Shown: positions 1 to 9,379, counted from the first letter of the stretch. The stretch is DNA of 64,000 nt from Sediminibacterium sp. KACHI17 (GCF_040362915.1 NZ_AP029612.1:434001-498000), one strand, 5' to 3'. Made by a program: numbers and translations. The notes: generated by a model not told the origin, from the letters alone.

Positions 1-1150
1 AAAATACATAAGCGCCTTACCGGCTAAGCCCATGATGCTACATGAGGCATTGGGGTTTTTCATTGCTGCGGATATTTTTTCAACGGTTGATATCCCTGCC
101 TATCCCCAATCTTCTATGGATGGTTATGCATTTTCTTTTGAAGATTGGAAGAGACTGACAGCGCTCTCTGTGCATGGAGAAATGGCAGCGGGTAGTCAGA
201 ATGCTCAATCATTGATTGCTGAAACGGCTGTGCGCATCTTTACTGGAGCGGCAGTGCCTGAAGGTGCGGATACTGTTGTGATGCAGGAAAAAACAAAAGT
301 AGAGAATGGGCAGTTGAATATCACAGATGAGCAATTACAACAAGGAGCTAATGTGCGATTGAAAGGTTCTGAAATAAAAGCCGGAGAACTGGCTTTGCCT
401 GCTGGCACATTACTTACACCCGCAGCCATAGGTTTTTTAGCAGGTATCGGAATTACGGAAGTGATGGTATACCCATCACCATCGGTTAGTATCATCATTA
501 CCGGCAATGAATTGCAAAAACCCGGACATTCATTGAAATATGGACAAGTATACGATGCCAACTCCTTTTCTCTATCAGCGGCTTTGCGTCAATGCGGAGT
601 TGATCAAATTCGGATCATTCAAGTGCCGGATGTGATCGAGCGTCTCAATGAAGCTTTATCAGATGCATTACAACAAAGTGATTTGGTATTATTAACAGGA
701 GGGGTAAGTGTAGGGGATTATGATTTTGTACTGCAATCTGCACAACACTGTGGTATCACAACAAGATTTCATAAACTCAAGCAAAGACCCGGTAAGCCTT
801 TATTCTTTGGAACGAAGGAGCATCAACTGATTTTCGGGTTGCCCGGAAATCCTTCTTCGGTACTTACTTGTTTTTATATGTATGTTTTACCAGTGATTCA
901 CGGATTGAAAGGGAAGCCTCATGTTTTGAAAAAACAACAAGTACCAATAGCCCAAACGTATCAGAAAAACACACAGCTCACCCATTTTTTAAAGGGCTGG
1001 TATGATGGAAACAATGCAACCCCATTGGGTGCACAGGAATCCTATCGTATGCGTTCATTCGCGGAAGCCAACTGTTTGATTGAAATAGATGAGCAAGTGA
1101 CAAAATTGAATGAAGGTGATCTGGTTACAATTCATTTGTTGTCTAATTAA
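1..1150 (+). CDS. moeA: Molybdopterin molybdenumtransferase MoeA, 5' end outside window
   Basis: MoeA inserts molybdate into adenylylated molybdopterin in the last step of molybdenum-cofactor synthesis (family knowledge). Family landmarks visible are PAYPQSSMDGYAF near the start, the GAAVPEGADTVV segment, LLTGGVSVGDYDFV in the MogA-like domain and the FGLPGNPSSVLTC loop. The frame stays open to the window edge: about ten residues precede the first in-frame ATG at 32, and MoeA normally has a few more, so the true start lies just upstream and the gene is 5'-partial here. It is followed 10 bases later by a permease gene and leads the molybdenum-cofactor cluster. Confidence 0.93.
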   Translation, partial: KYISALPAKPMMLHEALGFFIAADIFSTVDIPAYPQSSMDGYAFSFEDWKRLTALSVHGEMAAGSQNAQSLIAETAVRIFTGAAVPEGADTVVMQEKTKVENGQLNITDEQLQQGANVRLKGSEIKAGELALPAGTLLTPAAIGFLAGIGITEVMVYPSPSVSIIITGNELQKPGHSLKYGQVYDANSFSLSAALRQCGVDQIRIIQVPDVIERLNEALSDALQQSDLVLLTGGVSVGDYDFVLQSAQHCGITTRFHKLKQRPGKPLFFGTKEHQLIFGLPGNPSSVLTCFYMYVLPVIHGLKGKPHVLKKQQVPIAQTYQKNTQLTHFLKGWYDGNNATPLGAQESYRMRSFAEANCLIEIDEQVTKLNEGDLVTIHLLSN

Positions 1151-1160
1151 AATCGATTGA

Positions 1161-1898
1161 ATGGATATAGGATATATTTTTTTTATACTGTTATTCATAG
1201 TTGCATTTCTCTATGCTTCTGTTGGACATGGAGGCGCCAGTGGATACCTCGCATTGATGGTTTTATTCAGTGTAACACCTGAAGTCATGAAACCAACGGC
1301 TTTATTGTTGAATCTTTTCGTTTCATTGACTGCTTTTCTGCAATTCTATCGGGGTAAACATTTTGTATGGAAAGTTTTTTTCCCGCTAGCATTGGCTTCC
1401 GTTCCTATGGCATTCTTGGGTGGATTGATAACCATTGATGCATTGATATATAAAAAAATACTGGGGGTGCTGTTGCTTTTTTCTGTGATCAAATTTTTAC
1501 TTCCATCAAAATCTGCATCTGTTGAGTTAAGACCTTTTCATTTTGGCGGAGCGCTCATTATGGGGGGTGTGATCGGACTTTTATCCGGTATGATCGGAAT
1601 CGGAGGCGGGATTATTCTTTCTCCATTATTGTTATTGTTTAAATGGACCGATCAAAAACAAACAGCAGCAATCAGCGCCTTATTTATTTTTGTGAATTCC
1701 GCGTCCGGATTGATGGGACAACTCACCAATGGTATTCAGTTCAGTGCTGATATGTATGGATATGTTGCCGTTGCATTCGCAGGTGGATTAGGTGGCGCTT
1801 ATTTCGGAGCGATGAAATTTAAACAATCGATGATGCAGAAAATATTAGCGGTCGTATTAGCAGTGGCATCGTATAAATTATTATTTACAGCAGCTTAA
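1161..1898 (+). CDS. TSUP (TauE/SafE, DUF81) family membrane permease
   Basis: A 245-residue integral membrane protein with about seven or eight hydrophobic segments and the two glycine-rich TSUP repeats, VGHGGASGYLALM near the N-terminus and SGMIGIGGGIILSPLLLL in the second half. TSUP proteins move sulfite, sulfonates or other small sulfur or organic anions; substrate cannot be read from sequence. It lies between moeA and the remaining cofactor genes with 8-10 base gaps, so it is almost certainly co-transcribed with them. A role in handling oxyanions or sulfur compounds linked to molybdoenzyme function is inference. Confidence 0.88.
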   Translation: MDIGYIFFILLFIVAFLYASVGHGGASGYLALMVLFSVTPEVMKPTALLLNLFVSLTAFLQFYRGKHFVWKVFFPLALASVPMAFLGGLITIDALIYKKILGVLLLFSVIKFLLPSKSASVELRPFHFGGALIMGGVIGLLSGMIGIGGGIILSPLLLLFKWTDQKQTAAISALFIFVNSASGLMGQLTNGIQFSADMYGYVAVAFAGGLGGAYFGAMKFKQSMMQKILAVVLAVASYKLLFTAA

Positions 1899-1906
1899 AT
1901 TTAGGT

Positions 1907-2419
1907 ATGAAATATTCTATTCTCTTTATGCTCTTGTTTAGTGGAAAATTTTTAGTGGCTCAGCATCAAGCTAAGCCTACTGATTATTTTGTAGTTGAGG
2001 GCAAAGTCAAGACAAAACTGAAATTCACCTTGAATGATGCAGTTGCTTATCCTAGTATTTCATTGGATAGTGTGGTTGTGTATAACCATTTGGTTGTAAA
2101 AAAATCAGTATTGAAAAATGTAAAAGGTGTTTTATTGAAAGATATTCTAGCTAAATCATCTTTTGACATCAATGATCCCAAGCCCTTGAGTGAATATTAT
2201 TTTACTTGTATCGCATCCGATGGATATAAAGTTGTTTTTTCCTGGAATGAAATATTCAATGGTCCTGTTGGAAAACAACTCATTGTAATAACAGAAGCAG
2301 ATGGAATTAATGCGTCCGCTGCTTCGCAACGAATTGCCATCATATCTCCTGTAGACATCGCTACCGGTAGAAGATATGTACATGGACTATCGAAAATCAT
2401 TGTTGGTAGGGTTGAGTAA
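1907..2419 (+). CDS. Secreted molybdopterin-binding-fold (sulfite oxidase-like) protein
   Basis: 170 residues starting with a signal peptide that ends near KFLVAQ. The mature part resembles the oxidoreductase molybdopterin-binding fold: a VVEGKVKTKLKFTLNDAV segment like the start of YedY/sulfite-oxidase domains, then a CIASDGYKVVFSWNEI segment. It is short for a full enzyme, and I cannot identify the Mo-ligating cysteine of sulfite oxidases; the single cysteine lies before the ASDGY motif. It may be a non-catalytic cofactor-binding or accessory protein. Its place inside the molybdenum-cofactor operon supports a link with that cofactor. Fold assignment is moderately sure; function is unknown. 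Confidence 0.7.
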   Translation: MKYSILFMLLFSGKFLVAQHQAKPTDYFVVEGKVKTKLKFTLNDAVAYPSISLDSVVVYNHLVVKKSVLKNVKGVLLKDILAKSSFDINDPKPLSEYYFTCIASDGYKVVFSWNEIFNGPVGKQLIVITEADGINASAASQRIAIISPVDIATGRRYVHGLSKIIVGRVE

Positions 2420-2433
2420 TCAAATACATAAAG

Positions 2434-2667
2434 ATGAAAACGAGTGTGTTATTTTTTGGGCAATTGATTGAAATAATAGGAGCCAAGCAGTTGGAGCTGG
2501 AAGGGCATACGGATATTCAGTCTTTGATAACAATGCTTCATCAGCAATATCCTTTATTGAAACAATCAAAATATGTGATTGCGATCAATCAGGAAGTTAT
2601 TTCACACAACCGAAAATTGGAAGAAAATAGTGTTGTAGCATTTATGCCACCTTTTTCCGGAGGATAA
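2434..2667 (+). CDS. moaD: Molybdopterin synthase sulfur carrier subunit MoaD
   Basis: A 77-residue beta-grasp protein ending in PPFSGG. The C-terminal Gly-Gly is the site that MoeB adenylates and that then becomes the thiocarboxylate supplying sulfur to molybdopterin (family knowledge). Length and ending fit MoaD; a ThiS role is less likely because moeB, moaE and moaC lie directly downstream. It is 14 bases after the preceding gene and separated from moeB by a single base, so translation is probably coupled. Confidence 0.92.
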   Translation: MKTSVLFFGQLIEIIGAKQLELEGHTDIQSLITMLHQQYPLLKQSKYVIAINQEVISHNRKLEENSVVAFMPPFSGG

Positions 2668-2668
2668 T

Positions 2669-3793
2669 ATGAACAAAGGATCATCATATGAACGCTATCA
2701 CAGACAAATGATCTTACCCGATTTTGGGACAAGAGCGCAAAAACTTTTGCAGGAATCAAGGGTATTGGTGATTGGTGCAGGTGGACTTGGATGCCCAATT
2801 TTGCAATATCTTACCGGTGCAGGGGTGGGTTGTATTGGGGTTGTAGATGGAGATCAGGTATCATTGAGTAATCTGCATCGACAAATTCTATTTACTGTCG
2901 ATGATATTGGTTTGAACAAAGCGGATGTGGCTGTAACGCGATTACGTCAATTGAATCCGGAAATATCTATTGAATCTATTCCCACTACTTTGACCAATCA
3001 AAATGCGTTTGATATCATGGATCGTTTTGATATCATCGTGGATGGCACCGATAATTTTGCTACAAGGTACATGATCAATGATGCTTGTGTGTTGTTGCAA
3101 AAGACATTGGTGTATGGAGCTGTGTCTCGATATGAAGGTCAGGTAGCTGTATTTAATCATCTCTTATCAAGCGGGGAGCGTTCTGCCAATTACAGAGATA
3201 TCTTCCCGGAACCTCCAAAAGACGGTTCTGTTTTAAATTGTGCGGATGCAGGCGTATTAGGTGTATTGCCTGGTATCATCGGTACAATGCAGGCCGCTGA
3301 AGTGATCAAACTCATCACAGGTATTGGAGAGCTATTGGTCAATCGGCTATTGACTTATCAGTTTAATGATCATCAAGCATTCACAGTCAAAATATCGAAA
3401 CAAGAGCAAACAGCTTCATGGATACCTGCGAATCAAAAAGCTTTCAAAGCAATGGATTATGTATGGCTTTGTTCATCTCCAAAACAGTCTTTGGAAATTG
3501 ATGCAGCCGAATTTGATCAGTTAACAAGGCAGGGTAATATTGACATTGTTGATGTGCGAGAGTTACATGAACTACCCATCGTGCAGGAATTTAGTCATTT
3601 ACGCATTCCTCTTGCCACTATGAAAGACGCAATCGGGCAACTTAAAAGTGATACAGTTGTTGTATTTTGTCAGTCCGGTAAACGAAGCCTTCAGGCGGCA
3701 CAAGAGTTGACTACTTTATGGGGGGATGCCAAAAAAGTATATAGTTTACAGGGTGGGATCCTCTCATGGATCACATTTGTTCAAAAGAAATAG
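2669..3793 (+). CDS. moeB: Molybdopterin-synthase adenylyltransferase MoeB with C-terminal rhodanese domain
   Basis: 374 residues in two domains. The N-terminal ThiF/MoeB/HesA part has the nucleotide-binding GAGGLGCPILQYLTGAG (about residues 35-51), DGDQVSLSNLHRQILF and the CADAGVLGVLPGIIG segment. Roughly residues 275-370 form a rhodanese domain with active-site loop VVFCQSGKRS. Together they adenylate MoaD and can deliver sulfur to it. The first zinc-binding CxxC pair of E. coli MoeB is absent (the region reads SANYRDIFPEPP), so this copy probably lacks the structural zinc. It is tightly packed between moaD and moaE. Confidence 0.9.
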   Translation: MNKGSSYERYHRQMILPDFGTRAQKLLQESRVLVIGAGGLGCPILQYLTGAGVGCIGVVDGDQVSLSNLHRQILFTVDDIGLNKADVAVTRLRQLNPEISIESIPTTLTNQNAFDIMDRFDIIVDGTDNFATRYMINDACVLLQKTLVYGAVSRYEGQVAVFNHLLSSGERSANYRDIFPEPPKDGSVLNCADAGVLGVLPGIIGTMQAAEVIKLITGIGELLVNRLLTYQFNDHQAFTVKISKQEQTASWIPANQKAFKAMDYVWLCSSPKQSLEIDAAEFDQLTRQGNIDIVDVRELHELPIVQEFSHLRIPLATMKDAIGQLKSDTVVVFCQSGKRSLQAAQELTTLWGDAKKVYSLQGGILSWITFVQKK

Positions 3794-3794
3794 T

Positions 3795-4238
3795 ATGAAA
3801 GAACGTACACCTAAAAATATTTTCGTTCAGGGTGCTATCAGTAGCGGATTCATCGCGGATAGTATTCAGAAGCATAGCACCAAAAAGGAGATCGGTGGGC
3901 ATAGCATTTTTATGGGCCAAGTACGAGCAGATGAAATAAACGGAAAGAAAGTTGTTGCGATCGAATATACTGCGTATGAAGAAATGGCTTTGCAAAAGAT
4001 GCATGAGATCCGGGAAGCCGTTTTTGCAGAATACCCGCTTACCTGTATGCATGTATATCACAGCTTAGGCAAAGTGTTAGCGGGAGAGATCTGTTTATTT
4101 GTATTTACTTCGTCAGCTCACCGAAAGGCAGCAACAGAAGCCTGTTCAGTATTGGTAGAAAGAATCAAAGCTGAGCTACCGGTTTGGGGCGCGGAAATAC
4201 TGGAAGATGAAACACATCAATGGAAAGTGAATCAATAA
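3795..4238 (+). CDS. moaE: Molybdopterin synthase catalytic subunit MoaE
   Basis: 147 residues from the ATG one base after the moeB stop; a longer in-frame reading from 3726 would overlap moeB by about 70 bases and is not needed. Family features are the HSIFMGQVRADEINGKKV segment, EYTAYEEMA, and VYHSLGKVLAGEICLFV, followed by the SAHRKAATEAC motif. With MoaD it forms the heterotetramer that converts cyclic pyranopterin to molybdopterin. Confidence 0.93.
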   Translation: MKERTPKNIFVQGAISSGFIADSIQKHSTKKEIGGHSIFMGQVRADEINGKKVVAIEYTAYEEMALQKMHEIREAVFAEYPLTCMHVYHSLGKVLAGEICLFVFTSSAHRKAATEACSVLVERIKAELPVWGAEILEDETHQWKVNQ

Positions 4239-4240
4239 TT

Positions 4241-5152
4241 ATGGTAGATATCACATCAAAATCAAATACACTGCGACAAGCCATTGCAACTGCTACTGTA
4301 ACAGTATCAAAGCAAGAGACCATTGATGCGATCCTTCAAAAAAAGGTACCCAAGGGAGATGTATTTGAATTCTCACGTGCAGCAGGTTTATTGGCAATTA
4401 AAAAAACCAGTGATGTTATTCCGGATTGTCATCCGCTTCCCATAGAGTTTGCAGCGATTCGTCATGAAGTCAATGGTATGAGTATTCTGATCTCTGTAGA
4501 AGTGCATACCATTTATAAAACCGGGGTAGAAGTAGAGGCTATGCATGGTGCATCCGTAACGGCGCTGACCATGTATGATATGTTAAAACCATTGGATAAA
4601 GGAGTAGAGATATCCAATATTCGCCTTCAACAAAAAACAGGAGGCAAATCAGATAAATCTATTGTTGATGGTTCGTCTATTCGCACGGCTGTTATTGTTT
4701 GTTCTGATACTGTTTCGGCAGGAAAGCAAGAAGATGTTTCCGGAAAAACAGCAATCCAGAAGTTAGCGTCATGGGGTATTCATGTTTCACGCTATGAAAT
4801 CATTCCGGATGAGTATGATCGTATACAACAAATGGTCAAAGACTTATCAGACGAAAGATATCAGTTGATCTTATTTAGTGGAGGAACTGGTTTGTCACCC
4901 AGAGATGTTACACCTGAAGCTATTGAACCTTTGATTGATCGCCCTATTCCCGGAATCATGGAAACGGCCAGGCAGTACGGTCAGCAACGAACACCTTTTG
5001 CAATGTTATCAAGAGGCGTGGCAGGGTTTGTGAAAGACAGCCTTGTGATCACGTTACCCGGTTCTGTTAAAGGAGTAGCCGAAACAATGGATGCATTGTT
5101 TCCACAAATTTTACATGTATTCAAAGTGGTGGATGGTAGTCGCCATACCTGA
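4241..5152 (+). CDS. Bifunctional MoaC-MoaB/Mog molybdenum cofactor protein
   Basis: A 303-residue fusion. Residues about 1-145 are MoaC (cyclic pyranopterin monophosphate synthase): start MVDITSKSNTLRQA, DCHPLPIEF, VEAMHGASVTALTMYDML and the terminal KTGGKSDKS. Residues about 150-300 are the MoaB/Mog domain that adenylylates molybdopterin: VIVCSDTVSAGKQEDVSG, LFSGGTGLSPRDVTPEAI and LSRGVAGFVKDSLVITLPGS. I chose the ATG at 4241, which gives the family-typical MVDI start and no overlap; an ATG at 4220 would overlap moaE. Such fusions are known in Bacteroidota. moaA is not in the window and may lie upstream. Confidence 0.92.
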   Translation: MVDITSKSNTLRQAIATATVTVSKQETIDAILQKKVPKGDVFEFSRAAGLLAIKKTSDVIPDCHPLPIEFAAIRHEVNGMSILISVEVHTIYKTGVEVEAMHGASVTALTMYDMLKPLDKGVEISNIRLQQKTGGKSDKSIVDGSSIRTAVIVCSDTVSAGKQEDVSGKTAIQKLASWGIHVSRYEIIPDEYDRIQQMVKDLSDERYQLILFSGGTGLSPRDVTPEAIEPLIDRPIPGIMETARQYGQQRTPFAMLSRGVAGFVKDSLVITLPGSVKGVAETMDALFPQILHVFKVVDGSRHT

Positions 5153-5276
5153 TTTTTCATACGAGATTAAAATCAGTTGCTGACAAAAGCGATTGACCGA
5201 TTTTAATTCCCTGTTTTTCGGGATTTCTAAGATAATACTTAGCTTACCAATTGTTTTAAGCAATAAATTTTTTGAA

Positions 5277-5741
5277 ATGCCAAAGTATACGCTCTCCGTC
5301 AACAACAAACAATTGTCTGTTGAAGTCGATGCAGATACCCCGCTCTTATGGGTGCTGCGAGATCATTTGAATCTGGTTGGAACCAAGTATGGATGTGGGG
5401 TTGCACAATGTGGAGCCTGTACCATTCATTACAATGGCAGTCCTGTTCGTTCTTGTCAGTTACCCATTTCTGCCGTTGGTCCAGGTAAAGTGGTGACCAT
5501 TGAGGGATTGAGTGAAAATGGAGATCATCCTTTACAAAAAGCTTGGATCGAAATGGATGTAGCGCAATGTGGATATTGCCAGGCTGGACAAATCATGGCC
5601 GCTGCAGCATTGCTGAAAAAAAATCCCCATCCATCAGACGAAGAGATCGATACAACGATCACCAATATCTGTCGATGTGGTACCAATGTTCGTATACGTA
5701 AAGCCATTCACCTGGCTGCATCAAAAGGAGGTAAGTCATGA
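5277..5741 (+). CDS. Molybdenum hydroxylase small subunit, two [2Fe-2S] clusters (IorA/CoxS-like)
   Basis: 154 residues from the ATG at 5277; an upstream in-frame start at 5193 would add a hydrophobic, unrelated stretch. The N-terminal plant-type ferredoxin domain has [17 protein letters not shown] with a partner Cys at VRSC. The C-terminal helical domain holds the second cluster in [18 protein letters not shown] and NICRCGT. It carries electrons from the molybdenum site of the large subunit, whose start codon overlaps this stop by four bases (ATGA), suggesting translational coupling. It follows the molybdenum-cofactor genes after a 124-base gap. Confidence 0.93.
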   Translation: MPKYTLSVNNKQLSVEVDADTPLLWVLRDHLNLVGTKYGCGVAQCGACTIHYNGSPVRSCQLPISAVGPGKVVTIEGLSENGDHPLQKAWIEMDVAQCGYCQAGQIMAAAALLKKNPHPSDEEIDTTITNICRCGTNVRIRKAIHLAASKGGKS

Positions 5742-7846
5742 GTATTCCATCAGTATCCAGAAGAAATTTTTTAAGGGTCAGCATGATCGCCGGTGGTGGT
5801 ATGCTGGTTGGTTTTTCTGCTTTGAGTAATTCAGAGACTGCAGATGCAGAGGCTACTCCGTTTTCTCCCAATGCCTATATCAAAATCTCTCCCGACGGAA
5901 AGATCACATTGATGTCTCCCAATCCTGAAATTGGCCAGGGTGTGAAAACATCATTGGTCATGTTGATCGCGGAAGAGATGAATGTGGATTGGCAAACAAT
6001 TGAAGTAGAGATCGCACCATTAGATGCCAAGTATGGTAGTCAAACCACAGGAGGCAGTGGTGCTATCAGAAGCAGATACATGCCACTCAGGCAAGCAGGT
6101 GCTACCGCAAAAGCGATGTTGGTTGCTGCAGCAGCAGATACATGGGGTGTTGCAGTAGCAGATTGTTCTGCAGAAAATGGTTTTGTGATCCATAAAGCAA
6201 CCGGTAAAAAACTTTCTTATGGAGGGCTTGCTACCAAAGCTGCAGGAATGCCGGTACCAAGCAATGTTCCTTTAAAAGATCCAAAAGATTTCAAGATCAT
6301 TGGAACAAGGATCAAAGATGTTGATGCAAAAGCGATCGTTACCGGTAAACCATTATTTGGTATTGATACAAGACGTGAAGGAATGTTATTCGCAGTGGTG
6401 GCAAGACCACCGGCTCACGGAAAGAAATTGCAATCCTTTGATGATAGTGCTGCATTGAAAGTAAATGGTGTCAAGAAAGTTGTTCAAGTGAAAAATAGTG
6501 TCGCTGTTTTAGCAACTTCAACATGGGCTGCCATGAAGGGGAGAACAGCTTTAAAGATCACTTGGGAAGATGCTTCCAAATTAGAAAGCACAACAGATCA
6601 TGATAAAGCATTCCGCGAACTTTTGAGCAAGTCAGCGGCAACACCCAATCGAAATGATGGGGATGTTGAAGCAGCTATGACATCTGCTACAAAAGTGTTG
6701 GATGTGATGTATGAAGTACCAGTATTATCACACGCACAAATGGAGCCGTTGAATTTCTATGCAGATGTAAGAGACGGGAAAGCAGAATTGTATGGCCCAA
6801 CACAAGTACCACAAAACCTGGTTACCACTGTAGCCAAAGAATTGAATATCCCCGTTGCAAATGTGTCATTAGGCTTACCCAGACAAGGCGGAGGTTTCGG
6901 AAGAAAGCTGCGTCCGGATAATGGTGTTGAAGCTGCATTGATCTCTCAGGCGGCGCAATGTCCGGTTCAAGTACAATGGACACGTGAGGATGATATGCAG
7001 AATGATTTTTATCGTCCAAGTGGCATGTTTCGTTTTAAAGCTGCTATCAAAGATGGTAATCTGGAAGCATGGCATCAATCATTCGCATCTCTGAGCAATG
7101 GCAGAAGTCCGGATACATATCCTGCCGGTGCCGTGAAAAATTTGAAGATCGAAAGTCATAGTTTACCAACAAATATTCCTACAGGTCCATGGCGTGCACC
7201 GACGCACAATGTTCAGGCATTTGCCAATGAATGTTTTATGGATGAAGTAGCTACAGAACTGAAAAAAGATCCGGTAGCATTTCGATTGGAATTGTTGAAG
7301 AAAGCCAAAGAACAACCGGTTGGTAAACTGGCGTATGATCCTGATAAATTTATCAGTGTGATAGAACTGGTTGCTAAAATGTGTAACTGGGGTATAACGC
7401 CTGCTAATACTTACAGAGGATTCTCTACTTGGTTTTCGTTCAACAGTTATGTTGCACAAGTGGTGGAGATACAAATGCTGAAGGGTAAACCTCGTATCAC
7501 AAAAGTATATTGTGCGGTACATTGTGGTAAAGTTGTCAATGTCAGTGGTGCCGAAAATCAGGTACAGGGCGCAGTAGTGGATGGATTGGGGCATGCGGTG
7601 TATACCAAATTAACTTTCAATAATGGTGCTGCTGTACAAACCAATTTTGGTCCATACAATTTTGTAAGGATGCGTAATACGCCATTAGATGTAGTAGTAC
7701 AATTTGTGCCATCAGAAGAAAATCCAACCGGATTGGGTGAGCCAGGATTACCTCCCGTAGCACCTGCATTAGCAAATGCCCTGTTTGCTGCAACCGGAAA
7801 GCGATTCAGAAAGATGCCATTTGTGGATGAGATTCAGTTTGCCTGA
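5738..7846 (+). CDS. Tat-exported aldehyde oxidase/xanthine dehydrogenase-type large subunit (IorB-like)
   Basis: 702 residues with a twin-arginine signal ([14 protein letters not shown] then [12 protein letters not shown]), so the complex is probably exported folded to the periplasm. Molybdopterin-binding landmarks are [47 protein letters not shown] and, near the C-terminus, [18 protein letters not shown], which contains the probable catalytic glutamate. Architecture matches the isoquinoline 1-oxidoreductase beta-subunit group. That name covers many enzymes with unproven substrates, so I do not assign one. No FAD subunit or cytochrome partner is adjacent; its electron acceptor is unknown. 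Confidence 0.91.
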   Translation: MSIPSVSRRNFLRVSMIAGGGMLVGFSALSNSETADAEATPFSPNAYIKISPDGKITLMSPNPEIGQGVKTSLVMLIAEEMNVDWQTIEVEIAPLDAKYGSQTTGGSGAIRSRYMPLRQAGATAKAMLVAAAADTWGVAVADCSAENGFVIHKATGKKLSYGGLATKAAGMPVPSNVPLKDPKDFKIIGTRIKDVDAKAIVTGKPLFGIDTRREGMLFAVVARPPAHGKKLQSFDDSAALKVNGVKKVVQVKNSVAVLATSTWAAMKGRTALKITWEDASKLESTTDHDKAFRELLSKSAATPNRNDGDVEAAMTSATKVLDVMYEVPVLSHAQMEPLNFYADVRDGKAELYGPTQVPQNLVTTVAKELNIPVANVSLGLPRQGGGFGRKLRPDNGVEAALISQAAQCPVQVQWTREDDMQNDFYRPSGMFRFKAAIKDGNLEAWHQSFASLSNGRSPDTYPAGAVKNLKIESHSLPTNIPTGPWRAPTHNVQAFANECFMDEVATELKKDPVAFRLELLKKAKEQPVGKLAYDPDKFISVIELVAKMCNWGITPANTYRGFSTWFSFNSYVAQVVEIQMLKGKPRITKVYCAVHCGKVVNVSGAENQVQGAVVDGLGHAVYTKLTFNNGAAVQTNFGPYNFVRMRNTPLDVVVQFVPSEENPTGLGEPGLPPVAPALANALFAATGKRFRKMPFVDEIQFA

Positions 7847-7895
7847 TGAGAGAGAAGCAGGTGGTAAATCAAAAATAAAAAGTCAGAAATAAAAA

Positions 7896-7926
7896 ACTCT
7901 GTGGTTTTGCCACAGAGTTTTTTTTA
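7896..7926. terminator. Bidirectional intrinsic terminator between convergent genes
   Basis: A 9-bp perfect stem (ACTCTGTGG / CCACAGAGT) with a 5-base loop, flanked by an A-run on the left and an eight-base T-run on the right, so it can terminate both the hydroxylase operon and the opposing DUF4197 gene. Confidence 0.85.
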
Positions 7927-7939
7927 TACATCCCTTTGC

Positions 7940-7967
7940 ATCTGAGATCTGACATCTGACATCAATA
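7940..7967. repeat. Heptanucleotide tandem repeat, four units
   Basis: Four consecutive 7-base units: ATCTGAG, ATCTGAC, ATCTGAC and a degenerate ATCAATA, ending three bases before the stop of the opposing gene. An inverse copy of a related unit (GTCAGAA at 7882-7888) lies on the other side of the terminator hairpin. Confidence 0.7.
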
Positions 7968-7969
7968 TT

Positions 7970-8701
7970 CTACTTAGCGCCAAATACTTTCTTCAAAATA
8001 TCACTCGTTCTTGCCAGCGGATTTTTTCTGATTTCTTTTTCTTCAACAGCTACCTGATAAAAAATACCACTCAGCGCACGTTCAGTAACGTAAGCAGATA
8101 GATCGGGATTGAGTTTGTCTTTTACCAGTGGTAGTTTATTATAGCTTGTGATCAATGTATTCCAGTGTTTGGTAGCGTCTACTTTTTGTAAAGAGCTTTC
8201 TATCACCGGACGAAATGCTTCAGTAAGCGGTGAAGTGGTTTTAGCCTTTAAATATGCTGTGGCAGCAGTATCAGATCCTTTTAAAATACCAACTGCATCC
8301 TGAAAACTCATTTGTTTAATCGCATTTGAAAAAATAGGTGCTGCACTCTTACACGCATCCTCTGCGGCGCGGTTCATACTCAGTATGGCATCATCTACTT
8401 GTTTGCCTAAGCCCACACTTCTAAGTGTTCTCTCAATTTTCTGCGCTTCCGGTGGTAATAATATTTTGAGTGCGGCATTCGCAAAAAAACCATCTGTCTG
8501 TGATAAAAGACTTGCACCTTTTGTGGAGCCTGTCACCAGTGCCTCTTTAAGTCCGGATACGATATCATCATTGCTCAAACCCGTTTGGTTACCACCAACA
8601 ACAGATTTGGCTTTGTTTAGTAATCCACCTAACCCTTGTGCTTGTAAAGCCTGAAAGCTGATAATCAGGAATGCCAGTGTAAAGACTCTTTTCATAATCA
8701 C
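7970..8701 (-). CDS. Secreted DUF4197 family protein
   Basis: 243 residues with an N-terminal signal peptide (LAFLIISFQALQAQ), so probably periplasmic or envelope associated. The body is mainly helical and matches the DUF4197 family in layout: GLKEALVTGSTKGASLLS near residue 50, a NAALKILLPPEAQKIE segment, FQDAVGILKGSDTAATAYL and a final YQVAVEEKEIRKNPLART segment. No biochemical function is known. The start may also be the ATG two codons later (8695). It is a single gene, convergent with the hydroxylase operon and divergent from the phosphatase gene. Confidence 0.82.
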   Translation of the reverse strand: MIMKRVFTLAFLIISFQALQAQGLGGLLNKAKSVVGGNQTGLSNDDIVSGLKEALVTGSTKGASLLSQTDGFFANAALKILLPPEAQKIERTLRSVGLGKQVDDAILSMNRAAEDACKSAAPIFSNAIKQMSFQDAVGILKGSDTAATAYLKAKTTSPLTEAFRPVIESSLQKVDATKHWNTLITSYNKLPLVKDKLNPDLSAYVTERALSGIFYQVAVEEKEIRKNPLARTSDILKKVFGAK

Positions 8702-8866
8702 TTGTTTTTTGAATTCTGTATAAATACTTCAAAAATGATACCAATCAGATCCGATCAAAATTAACGGTCGGTCATCGAAAAAGATGTGAAGAATACCTTA
8801 TAAAATGGATTAACGGTATGGACAAAACAGGGTATACACTTATCTTGGTCTTGAAAAATCGTCAAA

Positions 8867-9379
8867 ATGAAACAAATCATTACCCGTTTTCTGGTAGCGT
8901 TGCTATTACTGACAGCTGTAGAAACAGATGCACAAACCAGTACTTTTATTTTAATGCGTCATGCTGAAAAAGATACCACTGCTCAAGGCTCTACGATGAT
9001 GCAGGCTGATCCACCTTTGAGTGCGGATGGTGTAAAGCGTGCAGCAAGGATACCAGACGTGTTAAAAGCATTTCAACCGGATGCTATTTATTCTACCAAT
9101 TTTACACGTACAAAATCTACCGTTACGCCTTTAGCATCCAAAAGTGGTAAAGAAATCCAGATCTATGATCACAGGAATTTAAGAGGTTTTGCAGAGGAGT
9201 TATTGAAAATGCAAGGCAAGACTGTTGTGGTAGCTGGTCATTCCAATTCTACGCCTATGTTGGTCAACCTATTGCTAAAAGAAAATAAATACCCCAACCT
9301 GGATGAGTCTGTTTATGATACCTATTGGATCGTTACAGTTACCGATGGTAAGGCTGAAGCAAAAATCATGAAATATTAA
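8867..9379 (+). CDS. Secreted histidine phosphatase superfamily protein
   Basis: 170 residues with a signal peptide ending near ETDAQ. The phosphohistidine catalytic motif is LMRHAEKDTT (about residues 30-39), followed by PDAIYSTNFTRTKSTVTPLA and the second catalytic histidine in VVVAGHSNSTPMLVNLLL, the branch-1 histidine phosphatase pattern. It is short, like SixA-type members. The substrate is unknown; an extracytoplasmic phosphomonoester is plausible from the signal peptide. It is monocistronic by context. Confidence 0.88.
   Translation: MKQIITRFLVALLLLTAVETDAQTSTFILMRHAEKDTTAQGSTMMQADPPLSADGVKRAARIPDVLKAFQPDAIYSTNFTRTKSTVTPLASKSGKEIQIYDHRNLRGFAEELLKMQGKTVVVAGHSNSTPMLVNLLLKENKYPNLDESVYDTYWIVTVTDGKAEAKIMKY

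Noticed and set aside
5193..5276. Upstream in-frame start for the iron-sulfur subunit
   Set aside because: The added residues are hydrophobic and unlike the family; the ATG at 5277 gives the usual length and start.
7163..7594. 143-codon minus-strand open frame inside the hydroxylase large subunit
   Set aside because: It runs opposite a clear coding sequence, has no recognisable motif and shows odd composition; a shadow frame.
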